A stretch of 64,000 nt of DNA from Glossina fuscipes (lineage: Eukaryota; Arthropoda; Insecta; Diptera; Glossinidae), in assembly GCF_014805625.2 (NCBI RefSeq), contig NW_023998490.1, positions 2,819,987 through 2,883,986 of the forward strand, written 5' to 3'. Shown here one piece after another: positions 46,460 through 58,839 of the stretch. How positions within the stretch are numbered: position 1 is the first letter of the stretch; each line of letters starts with the position of its first letter. Below the pieces are notes generated by a model. It saw only the letters and a program-made list of their open reading frames with translations, was not told where the DNA came from and made no database searches. The position numbers and the translations under genes were made by a program.

Positions 46460-48500
46460 ATATAAATAATTTCTTTGGATTTGCTCATCGTCTTTGCAAA
46501 CAAACTTCCCTTGAATATGTACTGATACTAAGAATAGTAACCTGATTTTAATACTATATTTCCATTAAAATTTACTATTTATTCATGAGAAGGCAAACGA
46601 TTCAAACAATCTCCAAAATGTTAAGCACTTTTTAGCTTTCGGTTCAACCAATTGCGAATTGCACTTCTTTCTGGAAGAGAATTTTTCTTTCTACAATTAT
46701 TTTTAAATAGAAAATGTGACTCTTGGTTAATTTTTGCTTTGGAAAAGTTTTTTAAATTTCGGTAAATTAGTTTGATCGAACATTTGCTAATGAAATCTGA
46801 CCGACTTGCCTTCGTATCAGTCAGGTTGTACAATTTGTATTTGCTCTTTTCATTATTCCTTGCAACACCAGTCTATCACGGGTTAACATCGAGTGGTTTT
46901 GAGTTGTGCCCTCTCTTTTTCCGAATTGCTCCGCTGTAAAATAAATTTACTCACTTTACTAAGTGAAATTTGCCTCAGTCGTTCTCCTCTTCAATCGTTC
47001 CATGTGTCATTTAATCAGTGCTGCCGCTTATGTTTCGGATTATGCCATATCTTATTCTATTCGCCGTAAGACATTACATGCTATTGCTGAAAGCGTAGGT
47101 CACACATTCATGTGCGGTGAAATAATTATAAAAACGTATATAATATAATTGCATTAAATTCAATTGAAATAAATGCATAACGAGTAAGCAATGATTGTTT
47201 AAATTGATTCTGTTAAAATTCTGTTAATAATTTCTGATAATCGCTATTACTGCAGATTTATGTGTATGTTCAGAGCAGAATGAAGAGAAATAAAAGGGAA
47301 ATTTGCTAACTTTGACAAAAGGGTTTCAGTTTGCGATTAAGATTAAGCGACCGTTAGACAAACTCCCCACTGGTTATGACTGAACAATTTAACAAACTTA
47401 ATATGTCTTCTTTTGTGATTCGAAGCCTGTAATTATGTACATTTTATGGCCGTTAATTCTAAGTATATAAAAAAGTCATCAGCAGTTTCTCTTGCACTTT
47501 GTATTGATTCGTTTTTTCTCTTTCTTTCTGTTTGTCCTTTCCTGATTTTTATTGTGTTTAATTATGTTGGAAAATTCCTAGTTTAATTGTTGCTGTTGTT
47601 GTCTGACAATTAAAGGGTTCTTTTTTTTTTTTATTTACCTTTTTTTATGAAAAGTTTTCTTACATTATTTTTTTATCGTTTCTTATTGTAGCGAGTGAGT
47701 TTTGCTTGTTAAAGAAGGTGTAGTGTGTTCTCATTTGAAATTTCTCTTCTTCGTCTTTCCCAAGCAAATGTTTTTGTTTAGTTTACTTACATTTTTTTTT
47801 AGCTTTTTTTTTTTTTTTTTACTTATTTGCATAAGCAATTTTTTGTTTTTGCTATAATTGTTATTTACAGAAGAGTGAAAAGGAAAAAGTTTTACATAAA
47901 AAGCAAACCGAAAGAGTTTCTTGTTTAAATATTTGTTAAAGTTTTCTAACAATAAAAGTTTTAAAAATTATTTAACCTAAAGTAAGTAGAAACATGAAAT
48001 AAAGTAAATGTGTATAAATATATAATAAAAACTGTTATTAAAAAACTTTGCCTAAAATTTCGTGAATAACTTTATGAAATTTTTTAGCAAAAATCTTATT
48101 AAGCTAAATACGACTAAACAATTTAAACAAACGGCTTACTTATTAAAGACCCTGCACCACTTCGCTTACTACAAATATTCATATATTTCATCTATATCGC
48201 AAGGAGTCGAACAACTAGTTAAACTGAGTATAGATGTATATATGTTATGCGCGTTATCACGTGCGCCACTTGACTATAGCCATTCTGCGGGAAGCGATAT
48301 TTCTCAATTTTTTTAATTATTTTCTTATTTTATTTTAGATATTCACCAATTTTGATATTTTCCGCAGTTTATTTAAATCTTTGAAGTAATTGTAAGCTGG
48401 CTTGCGAGCAATGCACAAACCTCCCTCCTCTGTCGATTCTTTTAGTTTTGACAGTGAGAGGGACCATTGTGTTTCAAGTTTCCATCGCAGATCATGGATT
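46460..48500. other. Non-coding stretch
   Basis: No supported gene. T-rich tracts lie at 47620-47650 and 47790-47822. A + strand open frame at 48062-48316 (84 codons) and a minus frame at 46621-46833 show no recognised domain. Confidence 0.5.
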
Positions 48501-48509
48501 GTGTTTAAT

Positions 48510-48750
48510 TTGTTCTTTTCTAAATCTATTCCGGCTTCATGCAAGCGACGCATAACACTCAAATGGTATTGCTTACTAACAGTGTATCTCGGCAGGAGGA
48601 ATATATTTTGCACAACATCACGATAGTCGAACGAAACAATTGACATCACCTTGATTTTTGAGAGACTGACGCGGTTTGTTCCGTCTTGGCCACCCTTTTG
48701 CAGGATATTTCTCCGAGCTGTCGGTTGTTTCTGGGTCGCATGCTTAGTTC
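48510..48750 (-). pseudogene. Mariner transposase central fragment
   Basis: On the minus strand a frame reads KIKVMSIVSFDYRDVVQNIF and then TVSKQYHLSVMRRLHEAG. This matches the mariner core K(V/I)KVMLI.FFD..G(V/I)VH.EF...TVN..YYL.VL.RLR. The first catalytic Asp of the FFD motif is retained as FD. Upstream the frame breaks, although a Lys/Arg/Pro-rich stretch just before it resembles the usual segment. Downstream the match ends after about 45 residues, before the HDNAR block. It is a fragment of a dead element. Confidence 0.65.
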
Positions 48751-48759
48751 CAAGTCCGC

Positions 48760-51700
48760 TTTCCCCTAATAATGCATTTTACGACCGATTGATAGTCAGA
48801 AATCATTTCTTCACACTCGTTGCAAAAATTGTAAAAAACACTTTTTTTGTCGTGACTATGATTGAAGTTATGATATGAAATCGGACACATATCCCGTGCA
48901 CAGTGTTACGAATTTAGATGGACCCACGTAATGTAGCTTGAATATTGGTTTTACTTCTTGGGCAAGGTATTGTTTCCTCTAGAAAATCTTCGGCATCTAT
49001 TTCTAGAAATTGGGAGTAAATTCAATAATCAGAAACAATCATTTAAACCCATGTTCTGATTAGTCATAAACACGTTTCTTAATTACACTCATAAATGCAT
49101 ATTGCGATCATTTAGAATCACTAGACGTTATTCTTGTCATTTTGGTTTAGTTGTCATAAATCCACATATTGGTTGCACAGAATATTAGAAACTTCCCATG
49201 TCAGCAGAGCAAGCTAAAATTTATATTTTTTATTGCTATTAATAAATTTAATATTTTAATTACATAGATAATGAAATAGTTGTCAAAATTTATATTTTAT
49301 TTCTTCACAAACACACATTTTAAATACATTGAAGATAAGAAACAATAATTCATTGAAAAATTCATAGTTGGCTTAATCATGTATTCCCATTCTAGTTATT
49401 CATAAAATCATATTTTGATTAGATGAAAAATCTCCCTCAAAAATGATTATCGAAATTTCTATATATTTTATTGTTCATAAATTTATGTTACGCTTACATT
49501 GAAAATTAGAAGCAGTAGTGTTAAAATTCACTTCAATTATCATTGTTCATGTTGTTTATACTATGAACGGTTACAACAACATTTTTAATTGATTCTTATT
49601 ACACATAAATTTATACAAGTTATTATAAATTAAATTTTTTATAAATTTCATAATTTAATTATTCATAAATTCTTAATTTGATACAAAAAAAAGTCAGGGC
49701 CACTAACCAAAATTCATAGTTTAAGAAATCAAAGACAAACACTGCAACTGATCCTCTTGCTTACCCCAAGTATTCAATAAATACAAAATTCAGAAAAGCT
49801 TTTGCTTAATCTTCCTATTTCCGGTTAAGTTTTCTGTCGGTAGATCATAGGTAATCTTGGGCTATCAAACTAACGGGGTATAAAGTTTGTATAGATAGAT
49901 GCTTTCTTAATTTTATTTAATCATAATGTGCTCACTTTTCAAATTCTTTTCTAATTCGCCGACATTTCAGTTTATTACTGCTGCTGTTTGTAATACTTTG
50001 ACTTAATTTACGTGCGATTATTACGTCCTTTAGTCTTCTAATTAATATATTTTCTACCGTCACTTGAGTAAATAAGAAGTAAATGTATATAAAAATCAAT
50101 AATTAAAACCTTAGAACTCTGATCGTATCTAGATCCCTATCATACCAATTTGTTAACCTTGAGTTTGTCAATCAATCAGGCAACATTTGTGACAAAACTT
50201 CTGCATTCCATTCTCATTGTTGTGTCTGTGAAAATTCCATAAGAAAACATCAAAAAAATCCTTCTGTCCAAATAGTTAGCCGTAATTGGCTCTTCAAAAA
50301 GCAGACGAGGTAAAGCAAAATTGATTATAGGCATTTAAAGGTCTGTGAACACGCAACTAGAAATCGTCAAAATATTATCGGGCTTTATATGTTTTAAAGC
50401 AGCTTTTGTAGGAAGGTCGACAAGTGAAAAAGTGAAAAGCTCCAAGTGATTTATTCGGTAGTTCTATTGTCAATAAGAAACCGGCTTTATGGTTTTCCTT
50501 AAAAAAACTATATACTCACATATGTATGTATATATGCGAGCATCCATAGCCGCATTTAAACCGCAAAACTTATGATAAAAACCAATGTCGTCTAATAAGC
50601 AACAGACGACAAAGAAAGAGAAAGATGAAGATAGGAAGAGACACAGAGTCTAATTTATATTAAAATCGCCTACTATCGCAGCGCATACCACACACAATAG
50701 ACCTCATTATAATCCATATTTATTTTTAATGAAATTAAGAAAAACGGGTAAACAAATTAATTTACTGTCCCTTCTTCTTTTCATTTCTCCTCAAAGCAAA
50801 GATTACAGAGATTGACTATTAACTGCATACAAACAATAAATATAAGCATGCGTTAGATACTTATTTTTATTATTAAACTTTTGTAAGCAAAAAGAGAAAA
50901 GAAACAATTAAAACCGTTGAAGAGTATTTTGCACACATATGTCTTTAATTGCATCTCAATCTGTTATTTTTACATCGGTAACTAAGGGTTAAGGATCGAA
51001 CGCTTAAAACGCATTAAAAATAAAAAACATTAAAGCCATTTACGAGAATTACATCCAAGTGAGCAGTTTAAAAAAATTAAACAATTTTTCCTTATGATTA
51101 TGTTAGTCGTTCAAACTCTTCTTCTACTGCTGTTTTTGCTTAGCGAAAAACGAGTATGTAATGCGGTCTTTTCCACCTCTTACATATGAAATAAGTGAAA
51201 AAAGTTCGCATTTATGTTACTGAATGTGTTATACTTACTTGTGTTGAGAGATTTTAAGGTGTAGTTTTCATTATGCTTTCCAGAAAAGAGATAAAGGTTC
51301 CTGCCGCCATATGTTTTCAGCATTAAGAGGTACGTAGTAGGTAGCGGCGCCATAAAGTCTCTGATGCTTCGTAGTAGACGTCGTTTAGCAAATTATCCAT
51401 TAAATCAAATTGATTAAACACTAAGCCGGTGTGTATGTGTGCGTGTGTGTATTTTTTCTTCTTTCTTCTCCTCGTTAGAAAGCAGCAGCATGGGGAACTT
51501 GCCCGATTTTTTGGCTTAAATTAGACGTTTACGTGAATGTCTCTGCACAGAAACGCGTATAACTTAAAGACAGTCGCTCGGTAGAGTTCTTTTTTAGGTC
51601 AATTTTTTCCCGCTAGAAATCATTCAATCGATAGAACATATAAGCGCATAAGCAAAGCATAGAATGCTTTACAAGTCAACTAATTATTTTAAGATTAATA

Positions 51701-52790
51701 TACTTACAACGTTTCTTGTGGTTATATCCGTATAATCATTACGATTAGACTCAACTCGACCGCCTTGGCCGACCGCAAATAATCTGCTTACGTACATCCT
51801 TTAAGCAGCAAGTTACCAGTAACAAATTTCATTGTAAGATTTGCAGCCTAACCTCTTTTTACCTGCGAAATGTTCTGCGAATTGTTGTTAACCTTTCTAA
51901 CAATTGCCAGCTACGTCGGCAGATAAAACTTCATGAATCTGTATTTGGTTTCTTAGAAAATCGGTTAAATTTCATTCAGACTCATTTCATTTAATTTGGG
52001 ATTTTCGTAACAATATTAAAATGATAGTAAAAGCGGAACCATTCCCGCAACGTATCTTCAATATAAGTAGCTGTGCAGCCTGCTATATAACTGACGTCAA
52101 TTTGAATTAAAAAAGAAATCACTTTGTTTCTTAGTTAGTGTCTACAGTTACGGCGGCATAGCGTAGAAGGGTAGAGAGTTTGAAAAAAATTAAAATGTAA
52201 AAACATCGGAGACATTCTCGCGAGATGCCTGTAATGGTTGAAATATGTCAGACGCAGCAAATACTAATCCTAAAAAGAAAAAAATATTTTATTTTGATGC
52301 GTAGGGCTAGCGGAACACGTAAATATTTTGAAAAATTTGGTAAGAAGACCACAAAAATGCTTTCCCATATTCGGATATGTTTCCGGGATCTCTTTGACAA
52401 GCTGTCAAATGGCCGAGAAACTAGCAGGAAAATTTAGAAATCTTTAGCCATATTCACATTGAAGATTACAATTTTCATCTTAAACGTTCAATTTCTTGGC
52501 AGGAGCATTCCTTCCAAATCGCTGTCAGTCTTACAATCGTCCAATAGCCGTCTCAATGAACCTATACAAACGTATTTTTATTTGGAAGCGTTTTTAAGCG
52601 GACTAACGTAGTCAGAATGTAACGGGCAAAATCTCCGATTGTAACTTCCAAGCAGAGCTTAGTTGGCGCAAAGTACGATATTTCAAAAAAAGAAAAATGT
52701 TCAGGCCATGATTTTGTTCGATTGATTGAAACAAAAACTTTTTAGGGTATTTTCATTAAAAATCAACCATTTTTGTTTTGTATTTTAAAT
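48760..52790. other. Non-coding stretch, very AT-rich
   Basis: No gene is recognised in about 4 kb. Around 49170-49690 the sequence repeatedly uses phrases such as ATTCATAAA, TTCATAATTTAATTATTC and AAATTTATA, suggesting an old degenerate AT-rich satellite-like or transposon-derived region. A TATATGTATG patch lies near 50515-50535 and a short GT run near 51432-51450. Confidence 0.5.
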
Positions 52791-52794
52791 GAAG

Positions 52795-53060
52795 TTTATT
52801 GAACCAATTATCAGTCAATTTGATCGATAAACGTTGAACTATTTTCCGGTAAAACCATTATGCCATCGCCGTAGAACTTTTAGGACTTCGAGGCGAAAAA
52901 AGAGCCAAGTGATTTTCGCAGTTCTCCTCTGACGTCAGGTTTACATCGTTAAGAGGATTTAGTAGATCGCAATACAAACGGTAATCGGAAAGAGCGAAAT
53001 CTACGGTGTACGGTGATGGTCAATTTCTCAAGCCACTCAATTTTATCGGAGTCGGTCAAC
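52795..53060 (-). pseudogene. Mariner transposase C-terminal fragment
   Basis: The minus-strand frame reads PYTVDFALSDYRLYCDLLN, continuing through NLTSEENCENHL and KFYGDGIMVLPE to DQID. These are the ordered blocks PYSPDLAPSDYHLF, a helix with the (S/T).E.(C/D)..L pattern, (K/R)FY.DGI..LP and (V/I)(I/D)Q.G of mariner transposases. The third catalytic Asp is present in LSDYRLY. The stretch is about 75 residues with in-frame stops near its end. A lineage different from that at 3850 is likely, judging from the KFYGDGIMVLPE spelling. Confidence 0.65.
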
Positions 53061-53069
53061 TCAGAAGGT

Positions 53070-55010
53070 TTTATATCAATTAAGTCCTTTAATAGGATTA
53101 TTTGCTGGCCGTGGAGAGTGGATTAAATTATCTGAACAGATTCGAGTAGCTCATAGTGCACGATTTCCGAACAAGCCGACCAAAAACAAAAATTATTATC
53201 TTACGTAGTGGCAATCTGGGCTTTGCTTTGAGAACCAGCTCGTTTCTGCAGCTGTTCAAAGCGATTTTTTGGTTAATCAGCACAACAGAGCGATATCACA
53301 AGATGCATTGTGCCTGTGTTTTTCACTTTGTTGAAAAATTCCATGGATATTAGCAACCCTTGATCGATCAGAAATCGTAAGAACATTAATATCAAAATTT
53401 CCAGAAGGTAAACAAGCGAAGTGCTTGCCTCTTTTCAAATATTGATAAAGCATTTTCATCACAAACAGCCTGAATTTGTCCTCAGGCTTACTCGCTGCCT
53501 GTGCTATTGTATAATATAATGAATTATTTCAGAAATCTGATTAATTCTGAAAATGCTAGTGAACTTCTCTATGAACTGTCGACTTCGACAAACACTGTAA
53601 TATGATTTCAGAAAATTAGTAGTCCGAACGTTACTCAGCCCTAAAATCGTCCATTCAGTGAGGAAAATACAAATGAGTTTTTCTTAGACCTATGATTTTA
53701 AAAGGAAACGAAAGATCAGCTGGCAAAAACAGACATATTTGAAGCTTCTCTTTCTTCGTTAAAGACGGGTGTTGCTTCCATTTTTTTGTTCATTAAAAGC
53801 ATACTTTCCGGAAATCATTGAAAAAGTCATTATTTAATTTTTTATTGGATTCTTTTCATAAAATTCTTTAAAATAATAATAATTTGCTCAAGTTATTATT
53901 ACCAACTGCTTCTGCTGTACTGTGTTGCCGACAAGCAATGTAACGAGCATTGCGCTATGTTGCCGCGCCAGTTTGTCGACAATCACCTGATAATTTCTAT
54001 TCATGCGCCATTTCCAGTTAGACAATAATTGCGAATCGTTTTTGTTGCTTTTTGCTTTTAACGCCGTTCCCAAATCAAAGCAAAAGTAAACAACAATAAA
54101 AGTTCAACGATTATTATAGATTTAATTGCAGCTGCTCACAAAGAATCGCGTAACGAAATTTCTGTGTTTTCTTATTAGCAAATGGGTTAAGAAAAAAAAA
54201 ATTATAGTTCTTCGTTAATGAACTCCATTGGAAGCTTGCAAAAGGTTACACAATTTAAATTAATTTTCACAAAAGCACACACATACATATATAGTTCATA
54301 AGATAATTCTCACTTAATTTTTCAAATTTCCATTTAGAAACTTCTTGTTCGAGTTCTACAAATGAATTTCGGTGGAATTGCTGGGAGGAGACAGTGGAAT
54401 ATTCTTTTCTCTTTTTGTTGTTTATTAATAACTCAGTTAGTTGCATTGAGCTGCTTGTGAACTTGGCGGTTCTCTTAACTCATACTTTTTTTTCCCTATT
54501 ATTTTTTATAAAATAATTTTTTTTTTTTTTTTTTACTGCCGTCTTCTGTTCATCTCGTGTTGCCATTCATTACGCCATACATAAAAGTGACATTTTTATG
54601 AGAAACATGGATCCTTATTGAATATGTAAGTATGTAAATGCATGAGAGTGAGCGAAATGAGATATGCGTGGGTTTTTTCCTTTACTTTTATTCGCGTACG
54701 AAGTGTACGTGTTTTGCATATGAAAAGATGTTAAGTCGCTAGAGTGAAGAGGAACAGAAATACTCAGTTCTTTTTATGAAGAATTTTTTTTTTAAACAAA
54801 ATGAAAATTCGAAAATGTGTTCGAAAGAAGTTTAGGATAAACTTTAAAATTTCAAAACAATTTTTTTTTTTTTTTTTTTAAGAAAATTTTATTAAATTTT
54901 TTTTTTTTTTTTCCTTTAAAGAACCTTTTATTCAATTTGTTATTTTTTAAAGGAAACTTTTTCGTTAAACATTAAAATAAGTAAAAAGACTGTCGAGGTC
55001 CGCTCTTTAT
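53070..55010. other. Non-coding stretch
   Basis: Nothing coding is recognised. The part 53070-53300 may contain further decayed mariner sequence upstream of the fragment above. Poly-T runs lie near 54518-54535, 54861-54880 and 54899-54912. Confidence 0.5.
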
Positions 55011-55017
55011 TATCATA

Positions 55018-55301
55018 AGATACCCTGCACCGCCTTGCAATTAATCACTTACAGCGGTCTTCCAAAATAAAACGTCATATGGAAAGTGGTTGAAAAAGAA
55101 GACCGATCCGAACCATTTTCAATAGTTTTCGTGCTTGGGTGAAAACGCGTCAATTTAGTAAATTTTATTAAAATATCTCAAAAACTGCATCTCGTAGGTT
55201 AGTGGAGCGACGGACAGACAAACTCAATAAAAATTGGCCTGTTTGGGCGTTACGCACTTAGCGTGTCCTTGTACCTTGTGAAGTGACGTTGGGTATAAAA
55301 A
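55018..55301. mobile_element. Short dispersed inverted-end element, complete-looking copy
   Basis: The left end ATACCCTGCACCGCCTTG and the right end GTGACGTTGGGTATAAAAAG are imperfect inverses, 284 bp apart. The interior has GAACCATTTTCAATAGTTTT and AAAATATCTCAAAAACTGC, then CGGACAGACAAACTCA, shared with the copies near 8040-8110 and 11430-11480. No coding frame is present, as expected for a non-autonomous element. Confidence 0.55.
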
Positions 55302-55309
55302 GTTTCACA

Positions 55310-57400
55310 CTACATTTTCTTTTTTTTTTGTTTTTGCTCATGAAAAAAAAAAGAAGTAAAACATTCTCAGGTTAGAAATTTTTTAAAACTTTTTTCGATA
55401 TTTTTCGAATCGCAATTTACCTTCAATATTACAAATTATGTTAACAAAATAACATGAGAAATACAAAATGAAATCAATTTGTTTCAATAAATTGTACATC
55501 AATACGAGACCGAATAGCCCGCACATGTTATCATTAATAAACATTTTTATTTATAATCGTAATAAAATTGTTTTAATGTAAATTTGAATGCTAAAATAAA
55601 TACACAAGTAGTGGCTTATGAATCGCGTATTATTGGTTGGCAGGTTCTCATTTTGTTTAACATTTAACACCTCATACGAATTCACGCAAACACGTAAACT
55701 ATGAAGACTTTCACAGATTAAAGTATTCAATGAAGAAAATTCATGTAAACTATCCGAGGGTTCTTTAAAACGTTCTTTTAGTTTGGCTTACGAAAGGATT
55801 AACGACGAAGAGGTAGAAAATATTTAAGGAAAAGTTTGTAAACAAAGAGTAAAGCTTTTCAATACGATTCGTTCATGAAATGCCGTAAGTCAGGCCGGTT
55901 TACTCACTTACATGAAAACTTTTAATATTGAGCGCTAGACGGCACACTTAATAAGCTTTTGTTGGTATAAAGCATAAAAATGAGGTAAATGCTTGAATGA
56001 GTATGTTAACCAATAGGTGCGGCGGAAACTTTTATGAGTTATTGTTGAAACAACACAATTATACGCTTCTATGTGCACCTTTTGCGCACACGTTTGTTCT
56101 TCTACTTAAATATGTTTATTACACTGTGTGCACGAAAGTAGTACATTACAAACCCCATATTTCGCCACAATTGAAAATGCTTGTTCACACAATGAGGCAC
56201 ATTTTGGTTCACTTAATCATTCAAGCATATAAAACATAAAAACATTATGGGGGAGCAGAAGCGGCCAATTAATATTCTATGTTACTTCATCTAATACAAT
56301 TCTTAACATATTTTTTCTGATAGAATGCAAAAAATTGTGCACTTTGACACTTAACGGGCAAATTATTCATGGGAGTCCTTATATGAGCCGAGACTTGAAA
56401 CATGAAGTAACTCAATAAAGATCTTATCTTATCTTCAATTACTTTGGCCTATAGATTTGAACAGTCTTTCTGTACAATTGACTGAAGCAGCTTACATACA
56501 AAATGTCCTTTAAAACTATTTTTAGCTCTAAATACGTTGTTACTTCTATTATCCTAAATAATGCAAACGAATAGAGTCTTTAAAGAAAATATGTATTTAA
56601 ATGTAATTAAATATATATTCAAGTTAATTTCTTTAACAAAAAGCATGCTATTGGTTGTACAAATAAGTTCTCTACGGATTTTGATAAAACTCAAATTTAA
56701 TAAAAAAAAATATTTGTTGTAAACAATAACCCCTGAAATTTTAAATATCATTTTCTATGTTCTTTTGCCTCTTACATAGGCTAGCTTGCGAACGCTCTCG
56801 CGATAGAAACTCCTTGCTCTCGAGGCGAAACAGTCATCGACCTATTTTTGGACGGCTTTAACTTTGGGCAATCGCTGGCCTGTTAAATAGGACCGCGCAG
56901 ACTTGAAGCAACGGTGTTCAGCAGAAGATAGAGATTCTGGAGAACACGCCACAATCGGATGAAGTTGTCGGACTAAATTAAAGGCTACTTATTGGGTCGA
57001 GTTTTTTAGGGGCAGACGAACATCAATATGCAAATGTTCAATGTCCCCAAGTCTAATGTTTTCAGGAAGAAATCCCGCATTTCCATTCCAACCCAACCCA
57101 ATTATTTCCGTGGCTTTAACTTCATTTCTTCCAGCTTAAAATAGGATACGATGCAGTGCCATTAAAAACATCCATCAGTTTGCACTTCGATATGCACTGA
57201 ACGACAGCATGTAAACAAGTGAAATATATACAAAATATATATAAAGACCAATACTTAATCAAAAATTCGGAAAATTTTCTCAGGCGATCGATTTAAAGAA
57301 AGAGAGAGAACTTACTTCTACACCTAACATATCATATCATATTTATCGTTCGTACATTTTCAAACATGTCTGTCCAAATTCATTCCTGGTTTATCTTGTT
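55310..57400. other. Non-coding stretch
   Basis: No gene is recognised. The part 56780-57130 is less AT-rich and may be an old insertion, but no motif could be read in any frame. Confidence 0.5.
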
Positions 57401-57404
57401 TTAT

Positions 57405-57800
57405 TGTCCAGTAACCCTCCGTCAATATCTCAGAGGTGCATTTCCATAGTCGCTCTTGTGATGTCCAGAAAACTGTACTGCACCACTGCCTGTCTAAAAT
57501 CTTCACAACTTTTCATAATTTCGAAACATGGAATCGAATCTGGGGTCTTTACAAAGTTTGGTGATTTCAAGGCCCACCAAAATTATCTCTTCAATTTTTG
57601 TATCGCTGATCATCTAAAATTCTTGTTTTGGACAAACAAATGCTTCGCTTTCTTTATTTACAGATTTGATGAAATTTTTCATAAGACCCGATTTTATATG
57701 GACTGGAGCCAACACGACGTTATCTAAGTCAACTAATTGTACAATGGCGATATTTTTTGTTTCTTGTTCAAAACGTACTCTTGACGCCACTATTTTCTTT
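57405..57800 (-). pseudogene. Decayed copy of an insect repeat-associated ORF
   Basis: On the minus strand the frame reads DNVVLAPVHIKSGLMKNF, then SDTKIEEIILVGLEITKL and KDPRFDSMF, with single stops between. The pattern (V)LLPPLHIKLGLMKNFVK...ISDAKI.EGIFVGPQI..L..D..F is one I know from a protein encoded by many repeated copies in insect genomes, whose transposon class I do not recall with certainty. Here two or more stops and a frame change make it non-functional. The assignment is from memory of the motif only. Confidence 0.5.
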
Positions 57801-57809
57801 TTGTAATGT

Positions 57810-58560
57810 TTCGATCGGCCTCAACTATCTTCTTCCCAAATAGAACAACAATAGTTCATATATATGTATATCAAAAGCATTCCTGGTACTCAGCATGCGA
57901 TTTTGTACGATCTTGCCGTAAGGTAGGCATATTATCATTATTATTACGGTATCATTAAATATAGGCAATTGTCTGAGCCGGCTTGCATTTTTATCAACTG
58001 GAATATCACTTAGGATAGCAAAGCCTACGACAATTGGCCATTCGATCGCAAATATATTTTAGCGAGAGGCCAGTATTATTTTATTTCCGTCACGGATTAT
58101 TGAAAATTATTTAGGGTCTATTTCTTATAAGAATTCTTACGTGGAGGGGAATTCAAGATATAGACGTATGTGATTCAAATTCTGTGCTCTTGAACCAACA
58201 AACTAATTTTCATTAGAAAATATTAAAATCTACATTTCTCGCCACATAAAAGTTTACTTTTTTTTAGGAACCCTTATAGAGGAAGCAATTCAGAAAAAAA
58301 GTTCCATCCTGTCAAAATTCTTCCTTGAGATTATTATTGAGAAATTTTGAAAATCACATCTTTTTCTTACATAACGAGTTTTTGAAAGGAAAGCTTTTTA
58401 TGGAGAATGATCGTAAAATGGTGCAATTCAAGTCTTTTTCGTCAGAAAACCTCTAAAAGTTGCAATCTATAGGGCACGTATCATCCGGACAAGCCGTCTG
58501 ACAGATAGATAAGCTTAAATTAATTCTGAAAATAAAAGCTGGATCTGGCTGCGGTAGAGA
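57810..58560. other. Non-coding stretch with repeat fragments
   Basis: The segment 58370-58530 carries AATGGTGCAATTCAAGTC and CCGTCTGACAGATAGATAAG, resembling the ACCCTAC-family interiors. Nothing coding is seen. Confidence 0.4.
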
Positions 58561-58569
58561 CCTGTAGAA

Positions 58570-58830
58570 AAGACAAATGTTGAGGCTGCCAGATGGCTGT
58601 TCGTTAATTCAAATCTCAGTGTGCTTTTATCATACCCTGTCATAATTGTAGCCAATGCTCAGTCGGCAAAGGCATAACACCTACCTATTGGACACACATG
58701 CACTACGTTACGGTCATTCCCTATTTCCTCCTCTCCTTCCCAACTTCTTCTTAACCATCGCCATATTACACCTATAGAAGACATTCCCCAAAAACCTCTA
58801 TTACAAAGAAAAAGTCCTACTATTTAAAAT
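58570..58830 (+). mobile_element. tRNA-like retroposon, family 2, copy 2
   Basis: A worn B box (AATTCAAATCTCAG) lies at 58607-58620. The 3' module TCGCCATATTACACCTATAG, AGAAGACATTC and an A-rich tail end at about 58825. Both modules match the copy at 41405-41660 in order and spacing. Confidence 0.45.
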
Positions 58831-58839
58831 TCCCTATCC

